Origin: Tetragonia tetragonoides
Lineage: Eukaryota; Streptophyta; Magnoliopsida; Caryophyllales; Aizoaceae
Assembly: GCA_038025085.1 (NCBI GenBank)
Contig: CM076154.1
Coordinates: forward strand, 33,658,501 to 33,722,500
Length of the DNA: 64,000 bases
Reading direction: 5' to 3'
Position numbers and translations under genes: made by a program. How positions within the stretch are numbered: the first letter of the stretch is position 1; each line of letters opens with the position of its first letter. This document shows, in pieces, positions 48,398 to 58,890 of this stretch. The notes below the pieces were generated by a model. The model searched no databases. It was not told the DNA's origin and saw only the letters and a program-made list of their open reading frames with translations.

Positions 48398-49235
48398 AAA
48401 ATAACTTTGCTAAATAATAAGAATAAAAAGGATTCTTCTATGAGTCTCTGAGTACACTACCAAAACTGAAATAGAATTAGTAATGTCCTGAATTGATGTC
48501 ATGTTTCACATATTAAGAAGATCAAAGTTGACCTCAAAAGTCAAACGTGACTATTAATTCCGGACCAAAGTATTGTAGTAGAAAACAGAATACTTACTTT
48601 CGAGCCGGAGGCAGGCCGAGAGGGCCGGCATAGCCATTGAAGCGGGCGGAGCGGAGGGTGTCAGTGACGGCATCCTCAGCGACGGTGGCGGTCCAAAAGC
48701 AAGAGAACGGGGAGGGCTCACCGTGGCCCAAAGGAATTAAGGGACACTCATCCAGAGGATTGACCTTTTCTTGTAGTGTCTTCAACGCCATTCTCACTGT
48801 CACTCTCTTTGCTCTACCATTGCTCACCTCTTTCTTGCTCCCTAGCTTGTTGAATCTCCATTCCTTTCTTCCACCACTAGTACATAAAGGGTCATGTGTG
48901 ATGGTTCAAATTAAAAGACCTATGTGTGACGGTTATCAACCGCCACTTATGCAGGGGTCACACATTTTCGCAAGAATGTGCGACGGTTCATCGACCGCCA
49001 CAGAAAAAGAATGTGCGACGGTTATTATAAAGAACCGTCACACATTCTTCGAGTATGGGTGACGGTTGAACTGAACAGCCGTCACACATTCCTACTTTGT
49101 GTGACGGTTCAAGTCAACAGCCGTCACACATTCTTTGATTATGGGTGACGGTTGTTGACATGAACCGTCACACATTCTCTTTTTTTATTTTTATTTTTTA
49201 TGTTTTAGCAAAAAATTTAAATCCCTATTAAATAA

Positions 49236-49305
49236 GCCTATGTGAGATTCGAACCCACGTCTTTTGTGCAATAACACAATTGCTATACCATCTGAGCTAA
49301 TAGGC
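49236..49305 (-). other. tRNA-like sequence 3 (70 nt)
   Basis: It has a GCCTAT/ATAGGC stem, D-arm-like GCTC...TAGC, a 5-bp stem TTGTG/CACAA with a 6-nt loop, and T-arm GTGGG-TTCGAAT-CTCAC. It has the same length and order as the two copies in the 14.4-19.2 kb element. It lies just inside the subterminal repeats of the CACTA transposon. Confidence 0.6.
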
Positions 49306-49432
49306 TTCAAATTCTCACTTAAATACATAAAAGGGACCAAAGCATAGCCTTATATAATTGCATTAAATCAGAAAATGCTGGCCAATCAGATTTTAGCTCA
49401 CATAAAAATAGGCAAACTGAAGGAACTGGGAT

Positions 49433-49503
49433 AATGTTGATGTTGATGTTGATGTTGATGTTGATGTTGATGTTGATGTTGATGTTGATGTTGATGTTGA
49501 TGT
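49433..49503. repeat. (TTGATG)n hexanucleotide array
   Basis: About twelve tandem TTGATG units inside the CACTA element. Confidence 0.95.
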
Positions 49504-50117
49504 AACAGTAGGCAAATTGAGAAAACTCATAATAGTGCACAACTCACTGGTTGAGTTCATAAGCTGCAGGTCTGAATTTTTGCACACAATGGCTACTGCT
49601 TAGGCAAGCACCCAGCATACAGAAGATAATCAGATGAATAAAAAAAGTAAACAGAAAACAGAACAAAACTATAACAAAACATAGGATACATATTTTTTGT
49701 TTTTAGTAATTTCATATCATCCCAATATAGAGAAAAGCATGCTTTTCGACTGATATACAACTACAAGTATTGCTTTGCTAAAGATCAAAATGGGAATCAC
49801 ATTGACATTGGACTTCGAGAAAGAGGAAGAAACTCCCAACAAGAAAGATGACATGCGATACTTAAACCTATTAATTAATAAAAGGATAATAAAAAACTGA
49901 TAAATCATGGATTCATGGTGATCAAAGGACCCTTATTAGGCCAGAAAAGCAGCAAAAACAACTAGATTTCATTTCATGTCCTGAATCATGAGTTCCAGTT
50001 GAATTACTTCAGAACAGTGGTACATTTGAATAAAGAGAGAATTATAAAACCAGTACTTGATTTCCAGCTTATAGGTCTATTGCAATTAGAACAAATTTTA
50101 CAAGCATCATACAATAA

Positions 50118-50275
50118 GGCAACCAAAAACTGACCTTGGTTAAATAACAGTCTGTATAACTCAGCAATCCCGGATGCGCATTTGTGCTCAGATTTCATTG
50201 CTGCCAAATTCCTCCCAACTTCTCCATTGATAATTTTCTTCGACATCTGGGCCAGAACATCAGGATCTAAAGTGT
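50118..50275 (-). other. Exon-like fragment captured in CACTA
   Basis: An open segment reads DPDVLAQMSKKIINGEVGRN and later CASGIAELYRLLFNQ. It is bordered by an acceptor-like AG near 50270 and a donor-like GTCAGT near 50134. The parent gene is not recognised. Confidence 0.35.
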
Positions 50276-51481
50276 TATTTAGGAATATAGTGCAGGATAC
50301 ATACCGGGGTTCACAAACAAGATGTTTGAAACTCTATCTGTGAGTAGTCATAAACAGCGTCAATAAATATGCCTCCGATAAGATTATTAGGTTATAACTA
50401 CTCAACAGATCAAACACTCATGTCATTGCTTGCACACAGGTAACCACTTTTGCCCAACTCAAAATGACCAATAAACAACATACATTAGCAAAGCCTACTT
50501 GTCTCTTCCAGTCCTAAACGAAAAGAAAGAAAAAGGAGGGTGCAGGGAGAACCAAATCAAGTGCACTTCAGAGCTTGTTAACACATGCATCTCCAATGGC
50601 TATTTTGCACACTAATGTAACCACACAGAGGAAGCTTCACATTATAGGTACAACATTTTTTGGGGGGGAAAGGAGAAGAAGTAAAAGCTGAGATGTAACA
50701 AGATCTGCAGCAATTGTAACATTTCTACTGCAGACCTCTACTTTTCTACTGCACATATGCTAAAAAACTAACAACAAATCTGCTGCAATCAAGCCAGCAG
50801 AAGCACCAACTGCAGTAGTAGCCAGCAGCATACTCACCAACAACCAGCAAGCAGCACTAGCAGCAAACAGGAAAAACATTTAACAGGAAACAACAACAAA
50901 ATTACAGCAAACAGCAGCAGCAATTACAACAAAAAACAGCAGCAATTACAGTATGCAGCAGTAGCATTTTACAGCAACAGAAGCTTACAGCAAGCAGCCA
51001 CCACAAGTCTGCTGCATTTTACTCTATTCTCAGCATTATGACAAGGAAAATTCAAGGTTACGTATGCAATTTTCAGGTCAGAATTTAGCAGCAGTTTGCA
51101 GTACAATAATATGGCAAAATCATCATTTTAGCTCACAGACACTTTACCAAACTGAATATGTCACACATATCTAATATGCAGAAATACTATACTTGCCCTC
51201 AAAAACTATACTTCTAACATTTTTTAGCAATATTTGCTCTCAAATATTATACTTCTACTATTAAAATTTCCATTCTCTCAACAATACAGTTTTAAAGTCT
51301 TGCATCACTTGGGCTACAACTTCTCAAATCAATTATATGGTTCATTATTTCATTACAGAACTACAGTCAAATTTTTGTGAGTTTGATCTAGAACAAACTT
51401 GAGAATAATCACTCTGACATGGAGAAGGCAGAAAAACACTCGCAAGTAAATAAATGCTACGTGGTAGTAGTGTTACAAATA

Positions 51482-51661
51482 CCTCTTCTAGAAGTGTCCA
51501 TATACTGAAGAGCCCGCCCGATTCCTCATCGTCATCATCATCGAAGTCGTTGAAGTAATCATCTTCATATCCAAATCCACTGACACCATTATCACCGCCA
51601 CCAACATCCTTACAATTGTTGCCCCCGTTGCCAAAGTTGTCAAAATTGTCAATCAAAGGCT
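51482..51661 (-). other. Exon-like fragment captured in CACTA, acidic/Gly-rich
   Basis: Open segment with FGNGGNN, GYEDDYFNDFDDDDDEE, GGLFSIWTLLEE, bordered by CAG and GTATTT splice-like sites. The Gly/Asp-rich pattern followed by LLEE recalls RETICULATA-related (DUF3411) chloroplast proteins. That is a weak resemblance from memory. Confidence 0.3.
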
Positions 51662-53592
51662 GAAAGGTACCAATCAGTCAACAAATCAACTGATCAGTGA
51701 TCATACAACATTGCACATTTTGAATACTAGCACCAAATCGAGGGGAGGTGAAAAAAGAAATTTGTATCAATAAAGCTGCAGAAACTGCAAAGAGGGACAA
51801 GTTGTCCTCGTACACGATTACAATTTACAATATAGATTAGCATAATTTATTTTGACATCAGAAATCAAGTATCTCCTAAAGAAGCTAAATAAGTCACTTG
51901 ATCTCAAACAAGCTCAGGTGACAGAGCACCTAGCAAAAACACTTGTGTTTCGGTCCAACCAGATACACCACAGAACCGCCAAAAAAACATAATATGCCAT
52001 AGTAATTTCTTCTCATCATCCCTCCCAAAACCCATCAAGCAGACCTCCAGAGTACAAAGCTATACCAAAGCAATAATTCTGATCTATGTAGCTAGAAAAT
52101 AGATTAAAAGATAGATAGACGATGCAATCAATACATTATCTAGCAATCATTCAGTATAACATCAAAATTTTAATAAGCTTCTAATCAACAAAGTGAAAAT
52201 AATGAAAAATACACCTCACTGCCTTCTTTTCGCCGCAACTTTCTATCAAATTCAGAGCTGCAACTTTCACTCAATTCAGATAACATTGGGAAAATGAAAA
52301 TACCAATTTAAAAAAGTCAAAGGGAGAATTTGATCAAAACTGGACAACAAACCCTAGAACACGAAAGTAAAGACATTATACCCAATATTCAAATGCATTA
52401 GATGTTTGTCTTATCCATGTAGCTATCAATTTGCTTCATTTCACGCACAATTCCTTGCTTTTGCTGAAATTCAGATATTATTGTGAGATTTCAGATTGAT
52501 AAATCGCCAATATTAGGAAGAAGGAAAAGAAAAAAACAAAGCATCAGGAAATCCAAATTCATTGATAAAATTGTGATATTCGAGATTGGGAAATCACTAA
52601 TTTGTATTTCATTAAAGGGTTAAACACAAATTAGTTCTAATTGAACCTAAATCCTTCAGATAATCCATTGATAAGCGAAAATGTGAGCAACAATCAAGCG
52701 CAATAAGAAGTTTTGGCGAAAACCCACAAAAATTTGAGCAATAAAACCCTAAGTCGAAAAGAAATACATACCTTCGATGTGGGGTATTAGGGATCGACGG
52801 AAAACCCAGGCAACCAACTCAGATTTAGTACGCAAACACCCAAAATTTTTGAAACAACTCAACCATAAACTTAGGGTTTCATTTTAAACGCTTCAATGGA
52901 GGAAATGAGATAATTGCTTTGTATTCAGCCAATCGCTAGCCGCAGGTGACAAAGACATTCGAGGAAAGAGGAGATCAGATTGATGAGGAGATGGGATTTT
53001 CTTTTGTGCGAGTAGAATTGAGTTCGAGAGAGAGAGAGAGAAGCGATAGGAAAGATCGAGGTTAGGGCTGTAGACTTTCAGCTCAAAAAGGAGGTTTTTT
53101 TTTTTTTAAGAATGTGCGACGGTCCATTTTAATGACCGCCACATATTAATGGACTATGTGTGACGGTCATTTAAGATAACCGTCGCCCATTTTTATCCGC
53201 GTATTAATATTATTTTTAATTTATGTGTGACTGCTGTCTAGTAGAACGGTCGCACATTCACAGCGTTTATTTACAAAAATGCCATCACCTCATTATGTGC
53301 AGCGGTTGTCATAATCAACCGTCACATATTAGGCGATGTAGATGGAGGTTTTTGTACTAGTGCACTCCCCATTTCCATGGGTGTTTCTTTAGCACTTTCT
53401 CTCTCCGTTTTTCAAGCAGGATAAGGGGTGAACTAATAGATGATGTACTTGAGGAGTATAAAAGCATAGGTATTAAGATTTGACATGGTGCAGATAAGCT
53501 TCCATTTTTTACCTTTGTCGATTATACTGTGATTTTTGCAAGATAAGGGATTTTGTCGGTTGGTGAGAGAGAGAGAGGGGCGGGTGAGTACC

Positions 53593-55108
53593 TGTAAGAA
53601 CTCTCGCCTTTTCGGCGCCTAATCGATATATTTAGTTGGAATTAATGGTTCTTAAATATGTGTCACATGCGATTCAAATTAATTATAAAGAACAATAATT
53701 TGCAAATAAGAAGCCGCCACCAATTTTTAAGGAAACAATTGGAAACCATCAAAATTGCACCCCAATTCCTATTGGGAATTGTCTCATGCCCATGGGGACT
53801 AAATATTGAGTTTGGGGATGTAGGTACGAAATAAACAAAACGAATCTCATCTAAATCGCCCGTATTAACGGCCTCTACTAAGCTTATCCATGTCAAGTAT
53901 TTATTTATGCTATATGGTTCCATACAAATCCGGTCGTCCAATGATCCTAAATTAACTGGGCGGGTTAAGATCAACCAAATTACCTACTTTGTCACTTTGC
54001 ACAATTTATATCCAATTTACATGCATACTATTAACAAGCATAAACATGATATAAGACATTAAATAACGCTCCAACCTACCAGCTTTGCTAAACGCGCCAT
54101 GTATTGCATATGCACATCAATAAAACTGTTAGTATCTTCAAAAGAATAATAATAATATTATAAAGGTGCTAACTTTATGCTAAAATAAACCTAGGAGGCT
54201 ACTATATGCATGCAAAAACTATGAAAAGATGCAAACTTGCATAAACTAATAAAAAGACATAAACTTTATATTAACTAACCATGCAGAATTGTATATAAAA
54301 TCAAAAGCATGCAAATTTATTCAACCATAATCAAAAGCTAAATAAAACATGATTAATAAACGATAAAGCAAGAGATTTAATGAAAAGTTAGGCCCTCAGG
54401 ATGGTTAACCTGAACGTTCTGTTCGAACGAGACTAGTAGAATTGGGATTGCTCTTTGATCTTGGATGCTAGGCTAGGTGTATTGCTTGCTTGAATCTTCA
54501 GATTTCTTAATTTGGGAAAATATGTGCTCTCAATGCTCTCAAAATTATGAACTGACTGACCTCCCGCAGAAGAGGGTGAAAGGCAATATTTATAGAGTTG
54601 GGGGACGGATTTAGGGGCCTAGGGCTGGAAGCCCGGCGCCAAAACTCGGCCCAGTCAAAAATTGGGTTCAGCGGCCACACTGAGGGCAACTTGGGCCCGC
54701 GGTGGCCGCTGGGGCTCAGCGGCTGGCCCAATGGCCCCCGCTGTCGCGCGCTGGCCGCCGGATAGGTCGCGTCAGCCGCTGGACCTCACGGCGCGCGCGT
54801 GACTAGGTTTTGACTTTTTGGTGCTCTGTAAATTACGAAATTGCCCTTGGGCTGGCCCAGGGGGCCGGGATTGAGCGATTTTGGCACAAATATTCAAGAC
54901 GCGATATCTTTTGATCCAGTAACCTGATTGAGGCAAGGTCAAAGGCGTTGGAATCCTTATAACAAGGGCTATCTAAAGACTGAGGTTTCAAGGAATTTGG
55001 TATAGATTTTCGAGCAATGTCCTTTTCTACTTACGTCCATGTTAATCCATTACCATCACCATCGGGCGTTGCGGTGTCAGGGGATGAGAACCGATAAGGG
55101 TGTCTACA
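53593..55108 (-). mobile_element. Probable solo LTR, Ty3/gypsy type, 1.5 kb
   Basis: On the minus strand it starts TGTAGACACCC and ends GAGTTCTTACA. TGTAGACACC starts are frequent in large plant gypsy (Tat/Ogre-like) LTRs. Flanks GTACC and GTATC match at four of five bases, consistent with an old target duplication. The phrase TCGCCCGTATTAACGGCCTC is shared with the LTR at the right edge (near 63750). It has an unusually GC-rich block at 54620-54800. Confidence 0.5.
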
Positions 55109-55379
55109 GTATCGTTGCAAGGTCGCCGGAAAATTGTAAGGGGAAGGGAAGAGTCATTAAATTTATTAGTATTAAATGCTTGTTTGCTTTTACATTTGAA
55201 TTTCAAATCCGAAATTTCAAAATCAATTGGAAATTTCATTTGAAAAAGATTATTCCTCATATTTAATAAGATTCACTCAATATTCAGCCAAGTTGCCAAG
55301 TGTAAGGCTAAGATGATTTGTGTATATCTCTCTTCATACACTTAGTGTACATGTAGCCTTTTCCAGTTGGTAATGGTGA

Positions 55380-55985
55380 GATGAGAACATTAGTTTTTGG
55401 AAGGATAATTGGGTTTGTCACCATCCTTTAGCAGAAAAGTTTTATGTCCAAAATTTGAATGATCCTCTTTTTGATTTAGATATTCCAGTTAGTATGTTCA
55501 TCACTAGTGAAGGTACTTGGGATGAAAGTCTTTTATCTAGAGTTATCCCGCAAAATATTGTTAATATTATTAAAGGTATTCCTATTCCTTATAATGAGGT
55601 ACCAGAAAATACTATTAGGGTTTTCTAGCGATGGAATATTTTCCTCCAAGTTAGCTACTTGGTTAGCACGGGGTATTCAAGATAGTTATAAGAAAAAATG
55701 TAAATTTGGTTGGATCTGGGATCTTTATCCAAAATATAATTAAAATTTTTCTTTGAAAACTTTGTCTAGATGGTTTACCCACTAAACATAGACTGCAACA
55801 AAGTAATGTTTTTGTTCCTCAAGAATGTGTTTTTTGTAATTATCATTCGGAAGACAAATTTCACTTATTCTTCGACTGTCCTCACTTTTTTCAAGTTTGG
55901 GATGAAGTTCAGACCTTATTTTCTAAAAGGCTTAATATTTTAGTCCCTAACTCTCTCTATTTCGTAAAAAAGGTTAAATTCTCTC
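55380..55985 (+). pseudogene. LINE (non-LTR retrotransposon) reverse transcriptase C-terminal relic
   Basis: Conceptual frames give ISFWKDNWV, then NGIFSSKLATWLARG, then LPTKHRLQQSNVF and a zinc-binding piece CVFCNYHSEDKFHLFFDCP. This is the usual C-terminal order of plant LINE ORF2 (zf-RVT). Frameshifts and internal stops break it. Confidence 0.65.
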
Positions 55986-56022
55986 CGTGATAAGCTTTCG
56001 GAGTGGGATTTTATTTTCTTAA

Positions 56023-56690
56023 CTAGTTTTATGTCCGTTCTTCGCATGGACTCATAAATATCTCTCGGAAATGAAGATAACTTCCTAGGTGATACACTCA
56101 TGTCTGTTGTATTCCGCACAACTAATTCTATATTTGACTATTTTAATATTTTTGTATGAATTGCCCTTTTAAATTACATCTAAAATAAAATGAATGTAAA
56201 AAAAGATTAATTTATGAACATAATTTGAGGATACTTCAAACTTCACAAAAGAATAAGAAAAGATAATTGAATGAAGTAAGATTTTTTTTTAGAGTTACGT
56301 AACTTAAAATATGTTATTTTGTAGTTTGAAATAATAAGTAAATAAATCATACAATAAAGTCGAGTGATATTGATTATTTGGCACTTGGATTATGATTTGT
56401 TAAAATATGTGACAAAGTTGCACATGTGACGTCAACGTGTCATCTTTACACGAACATTCCCTCTTATGTGCCGTCTACATGTTATCACTGCATGGTAAGG
56501 ATTCAACTTGTAGAGGTCACATATTCCTCAATTTAAAGCCTTTTTCAAATCCAATCCATTGAAATAAGATTTATGATTTTTTTGACTTACGTAAAACTAA
56601 AACTTATGTGCCGACTTTGGTGTCATCGTCACACGATTTTGGACCTCTATGTGACGTCTTCCATGTCGTGCACACAAGAAAAGAAAAGGA
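56023..56690 (-). mobile_element. Reversed Helitron-like fragment
   Basis: ACTAG at 56022-56026 is followed by ATGTCCGTTCTTCGCATGGAC, the reverse of the B/C-type 3' end. Further in it has ATGTGCCGTCTACATGTTATC-like phrases shared with 27-30 kb. Confidence 0.55.
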
Positions 56691-56859
56691 GAAACATTTT
56701 TACTAATATATTTAATAAAGACATTAAAAATTTATGATATGAAATTATAAATATTATTTGTGAAATACATTTAATTTTATGTTAGCAAAACTTTTATCCA
56801 TAGGATGCATGCTAATTCTTAGAAATAATAGTATAAGAAAAAAAATAAAGATTAATTAA

Positions 56860-57548
56860 TCAGTCGGGCCGAAGCAAGGTCAGCGCCGCTAGCGGCCCTG
56901 GGTAGCGCCGCGAGCGGCGCTGACCAGCGCCGTTGGCGGCCTTGACAGCTTTTCAGCTGGATTTTTTACGGGTCATATCTCACTCGTTTGGGCTCCAAAT
57001 TGGATGATTCAAGATGCATTGGAAAGCTTATTGGATCTAGTTTCCTATGGCTTTAGTTTCAGGTCCAAATATTTTGTGGATCTCGAGATTTACTCAAAAG
57101 AGTAAGGAGAGGTCAGTTTTGGAGTACGCATCAATGTTGGGCTTGTAACTCCTTGGTTGGGAATGTGGTGTGGGCTCATGATATGTCATTGGAAAGTTAT
57201 TTGAATAAGAAATCCAAAAATATAAGACTTACAAATTAATTCAACCAAATGAAATCCTAAATTGGACTGGAAACACGGTCCAAGGTATTCGGCTACATCT
57301 GTTTTGACCCTAAACTTTGTTTGGCCATAACTCTTAGGTGTGGGATCGTATTTGGACACGGAAGGAAGCAATGGAAATCTCTTAAAAGGGGCTTTTAAAT
57401 GAAATGGAAATGAAGGAGTGTTTAGAGGAAAAAACCTGAGACCTTTTCTTAACTATTAAAGCAAAAATAGCAGTTCAAGCTTAAAACTTACTCCTTTCAT
57501 CATCCAGCTTTTGCGGGAAAATCTGATGACGCTTTTTTGGCGTCTACA
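56860..57548 (-). mobile_element. 3' LTR (partial) of the gag-only retroelement
   Basis: On the minus strand it begins TGTAGACGCCAAAAAAGCG, preceded by a purine-rich AAAGTGTGGGCTTC that may be the polypurine tract. Near 56880-56940 it has three tandem AGCGCCGC(T/G)AGCGGC-type units. Its far end is lost or interrupted near the Helitron fragment. Confidence 0.5.
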
Positions 57549-57779
57549 GAAGCCCACACTTTGATCGAGCTTGAGTAAAAGCGAAGATCAAAGTACTACG
57601 AAGGCGACATGCAGGATGCTGATGTGCAAACGGTGTGTGAGAGTGTACAGTATGCATGCATATGAAGACAAACCTGTGTTGGAACACGCTCGTAGTGTGC
57701 TAAGATTTCATCCCTGTGAACACAAGAGAAAATAAAGGTTAATAGTAGCAGGATAGCTGGCCTAAACGTCTACTGGGGA

Positions 57780-58300
57780 CCTGCATTCAGAGTGAATAAA
57801 AAAGTTAGTAATACTTTGAGAATGATCAACATAGAGTGCTCTCGACAAACAGTGACTAAACAGCACTCGGCGGATGTCGAGATTTCGTCCCTTTTCGAGA
57901 AACGAAAAAGTCAACGAGACAGCGCGATTAAAAATAACGGCTGCAAAAATGGTTAGTAACATGAGAGTGAACAGTATAAATGCTTCATCAAGCAAACAGT
58001 GACTAAACACCACTCGACGGATGCCGAGATTCCGTCCCTATACAAGAAACCAAAAGGTCGACGAGACAACGCGATCCAAATGACGGCTGTAAAATGGTTA
58101 AAACATATGAACAGTTTAACTGCAATAGGTTAACCAATCATTGACTGAGACATATAAAAATAAATGTACAGTATAAGCGATCATTGAGTGAAGCATTTAA
58201 AAAACAAATGGACAGTATAACCGCTTTACGCGATCATTGACTGAAGCATTTAAAAAACAAATGGACAGTATAACCGCTTTAAGCGATCATTGTTTGAAGC
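57780..58300. repeat. Nested tandem repeats (about 160 bp x2, 54 bp x3)
   Basis: About 57840-58110 holds two units sharing ACAGTGACTAAACA(G/C)CACTCG and GTCGACGAGACA-like words. About 58165-58305 holds three units with GCATTTAAAAAACAAATGG and GCGATCATTG. Confidence 0.75.
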
Positions 58301-58307
58301 ATTTAAA

Positions 58308-58890
58308 ATATCTTAGGCTCTCGGGTCGAGAGTCGCCGTGTAGATCCACGTTTCTGTTTCTGGGACCTGCAAAAATAAATAACTTAGGCGCTCGGGTCGA
58401 GAGTCGCCACTTTGTAGATCCACGTTTCGGTTTCTGGGACCTGCAAAAATAAATAACTTAGGCTATCAGGTCGAGAGTCGCCGCTTTGTAGATCCACGTT
58501 TCTGTTTCTGTGACCTGCACAAATAAATAATTTGGGCGCTCGGGTCGAGAGTCGTCACTTTGTAAATCCACGTTTTTGTTTCTGGGACCTGCACAAATAA
58601 ATAATTTGGGCGCTCGGGTTGAGAGTCGCCACTTTGTAGATCCACGTTTCTGTTTCTGGGACCTGCAAAAATAAATAATTTCGGCGCTCGGGTCGAGAGT
58701 CGCCGTGTAGATCCATGTTTCTGTTTCTGGGACCTACAAAAATAAATAACTTGGGCGCTCGGGTCGAGAGTCGCCATGTAGATCCATGTTTCTGTTTCTA
58801 GGACCTTCAAAAATAAATAACTTGGGCGATCTGGGTCAAGAATCGCCGCTGTGTAGATCCGCGTTTTAGTTTCTGGGACCTACAAAATAA
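58308..58890. repeat. 71-75-bp tandem repeat, eight units
   Basis: Each unit contains CGCTCGGGTCGAGAGTCGCC, GTAGATCCACGTTTCTG and GGGACCTGCAAAAATAAATAA. The units differ at scattered bases and by a small indel (CTTT). Confidence 0.9.

Larger units (their letters stand above)
48875..53362. mobile_element. CACTA (En/Spm) transposon, non-autonomous, 4488 bp
   Basis: Ends are CACTAGTACATAAAGG and, inverted, CACTAGTACAAAAACC. The target duplication is CAC (48872-48874, 53363-53365). Subterminal regions (48895-49180, 53110-53335) hold direct and inverted copies of TGTG(A/C)GACGGTT and AACCGTCACACATTC, as expected of transposase-binding repeats. The interior has a tRNA-like sequence, a hexanucleotide array and two exon-like fragments. 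No TNPD/TNPA-type transposase frame is seen, so movement would need a partner element. Confidence 0.9.
48598..53378 (-). pseudogene. Exon 1 of a second tyrosine aminotransferase copy, split by a CACTA element
   Basis: Exon 1 is in two parts, 53378-53363 (ATG and the first five codons) and 48871-48598, with the transposon at 48875-53362 and its 3-bp duplication between them. The long part reads KEWRFNKLGSKKE, then AKRVTVRMALKTL, PLIPLGHGEPSPFSCF, VTDTLRSARFNGYAGPLG and PPARK. It ends at a GTAAGT donor. It closely matches exon 1 of the gene at 19663-24339, and the homology continues about 90 bp into intron 1 (GACCTCAAAAGTCAAACGTG). Exons 2-7 were not found downstream. With a transposon after codon 5 and no further exons this copy is presumed dead. 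Both copies lie in the same orientation about 24 kb apart, suggesting a tandem duplication spread by insertions. Confidence 0.8.

Noticed and set aside
49319..49587. Open frames coding Asn-Ile or Ser-Thr runs
   Set aside because: Produced by the TTGATG hexanucleotide array.
55039..55266. Overlapping open frames on both strands near the solo LTR end
   Set aside because: They span the LTR boundary and have no recognisable domain.
58308..58890. Regularly spaced repeats resembling a CRISPR array
   Set aside because: Units are contiguous with no unique spacers, and this is plant nuclear DNA; it is a tandem repeat.
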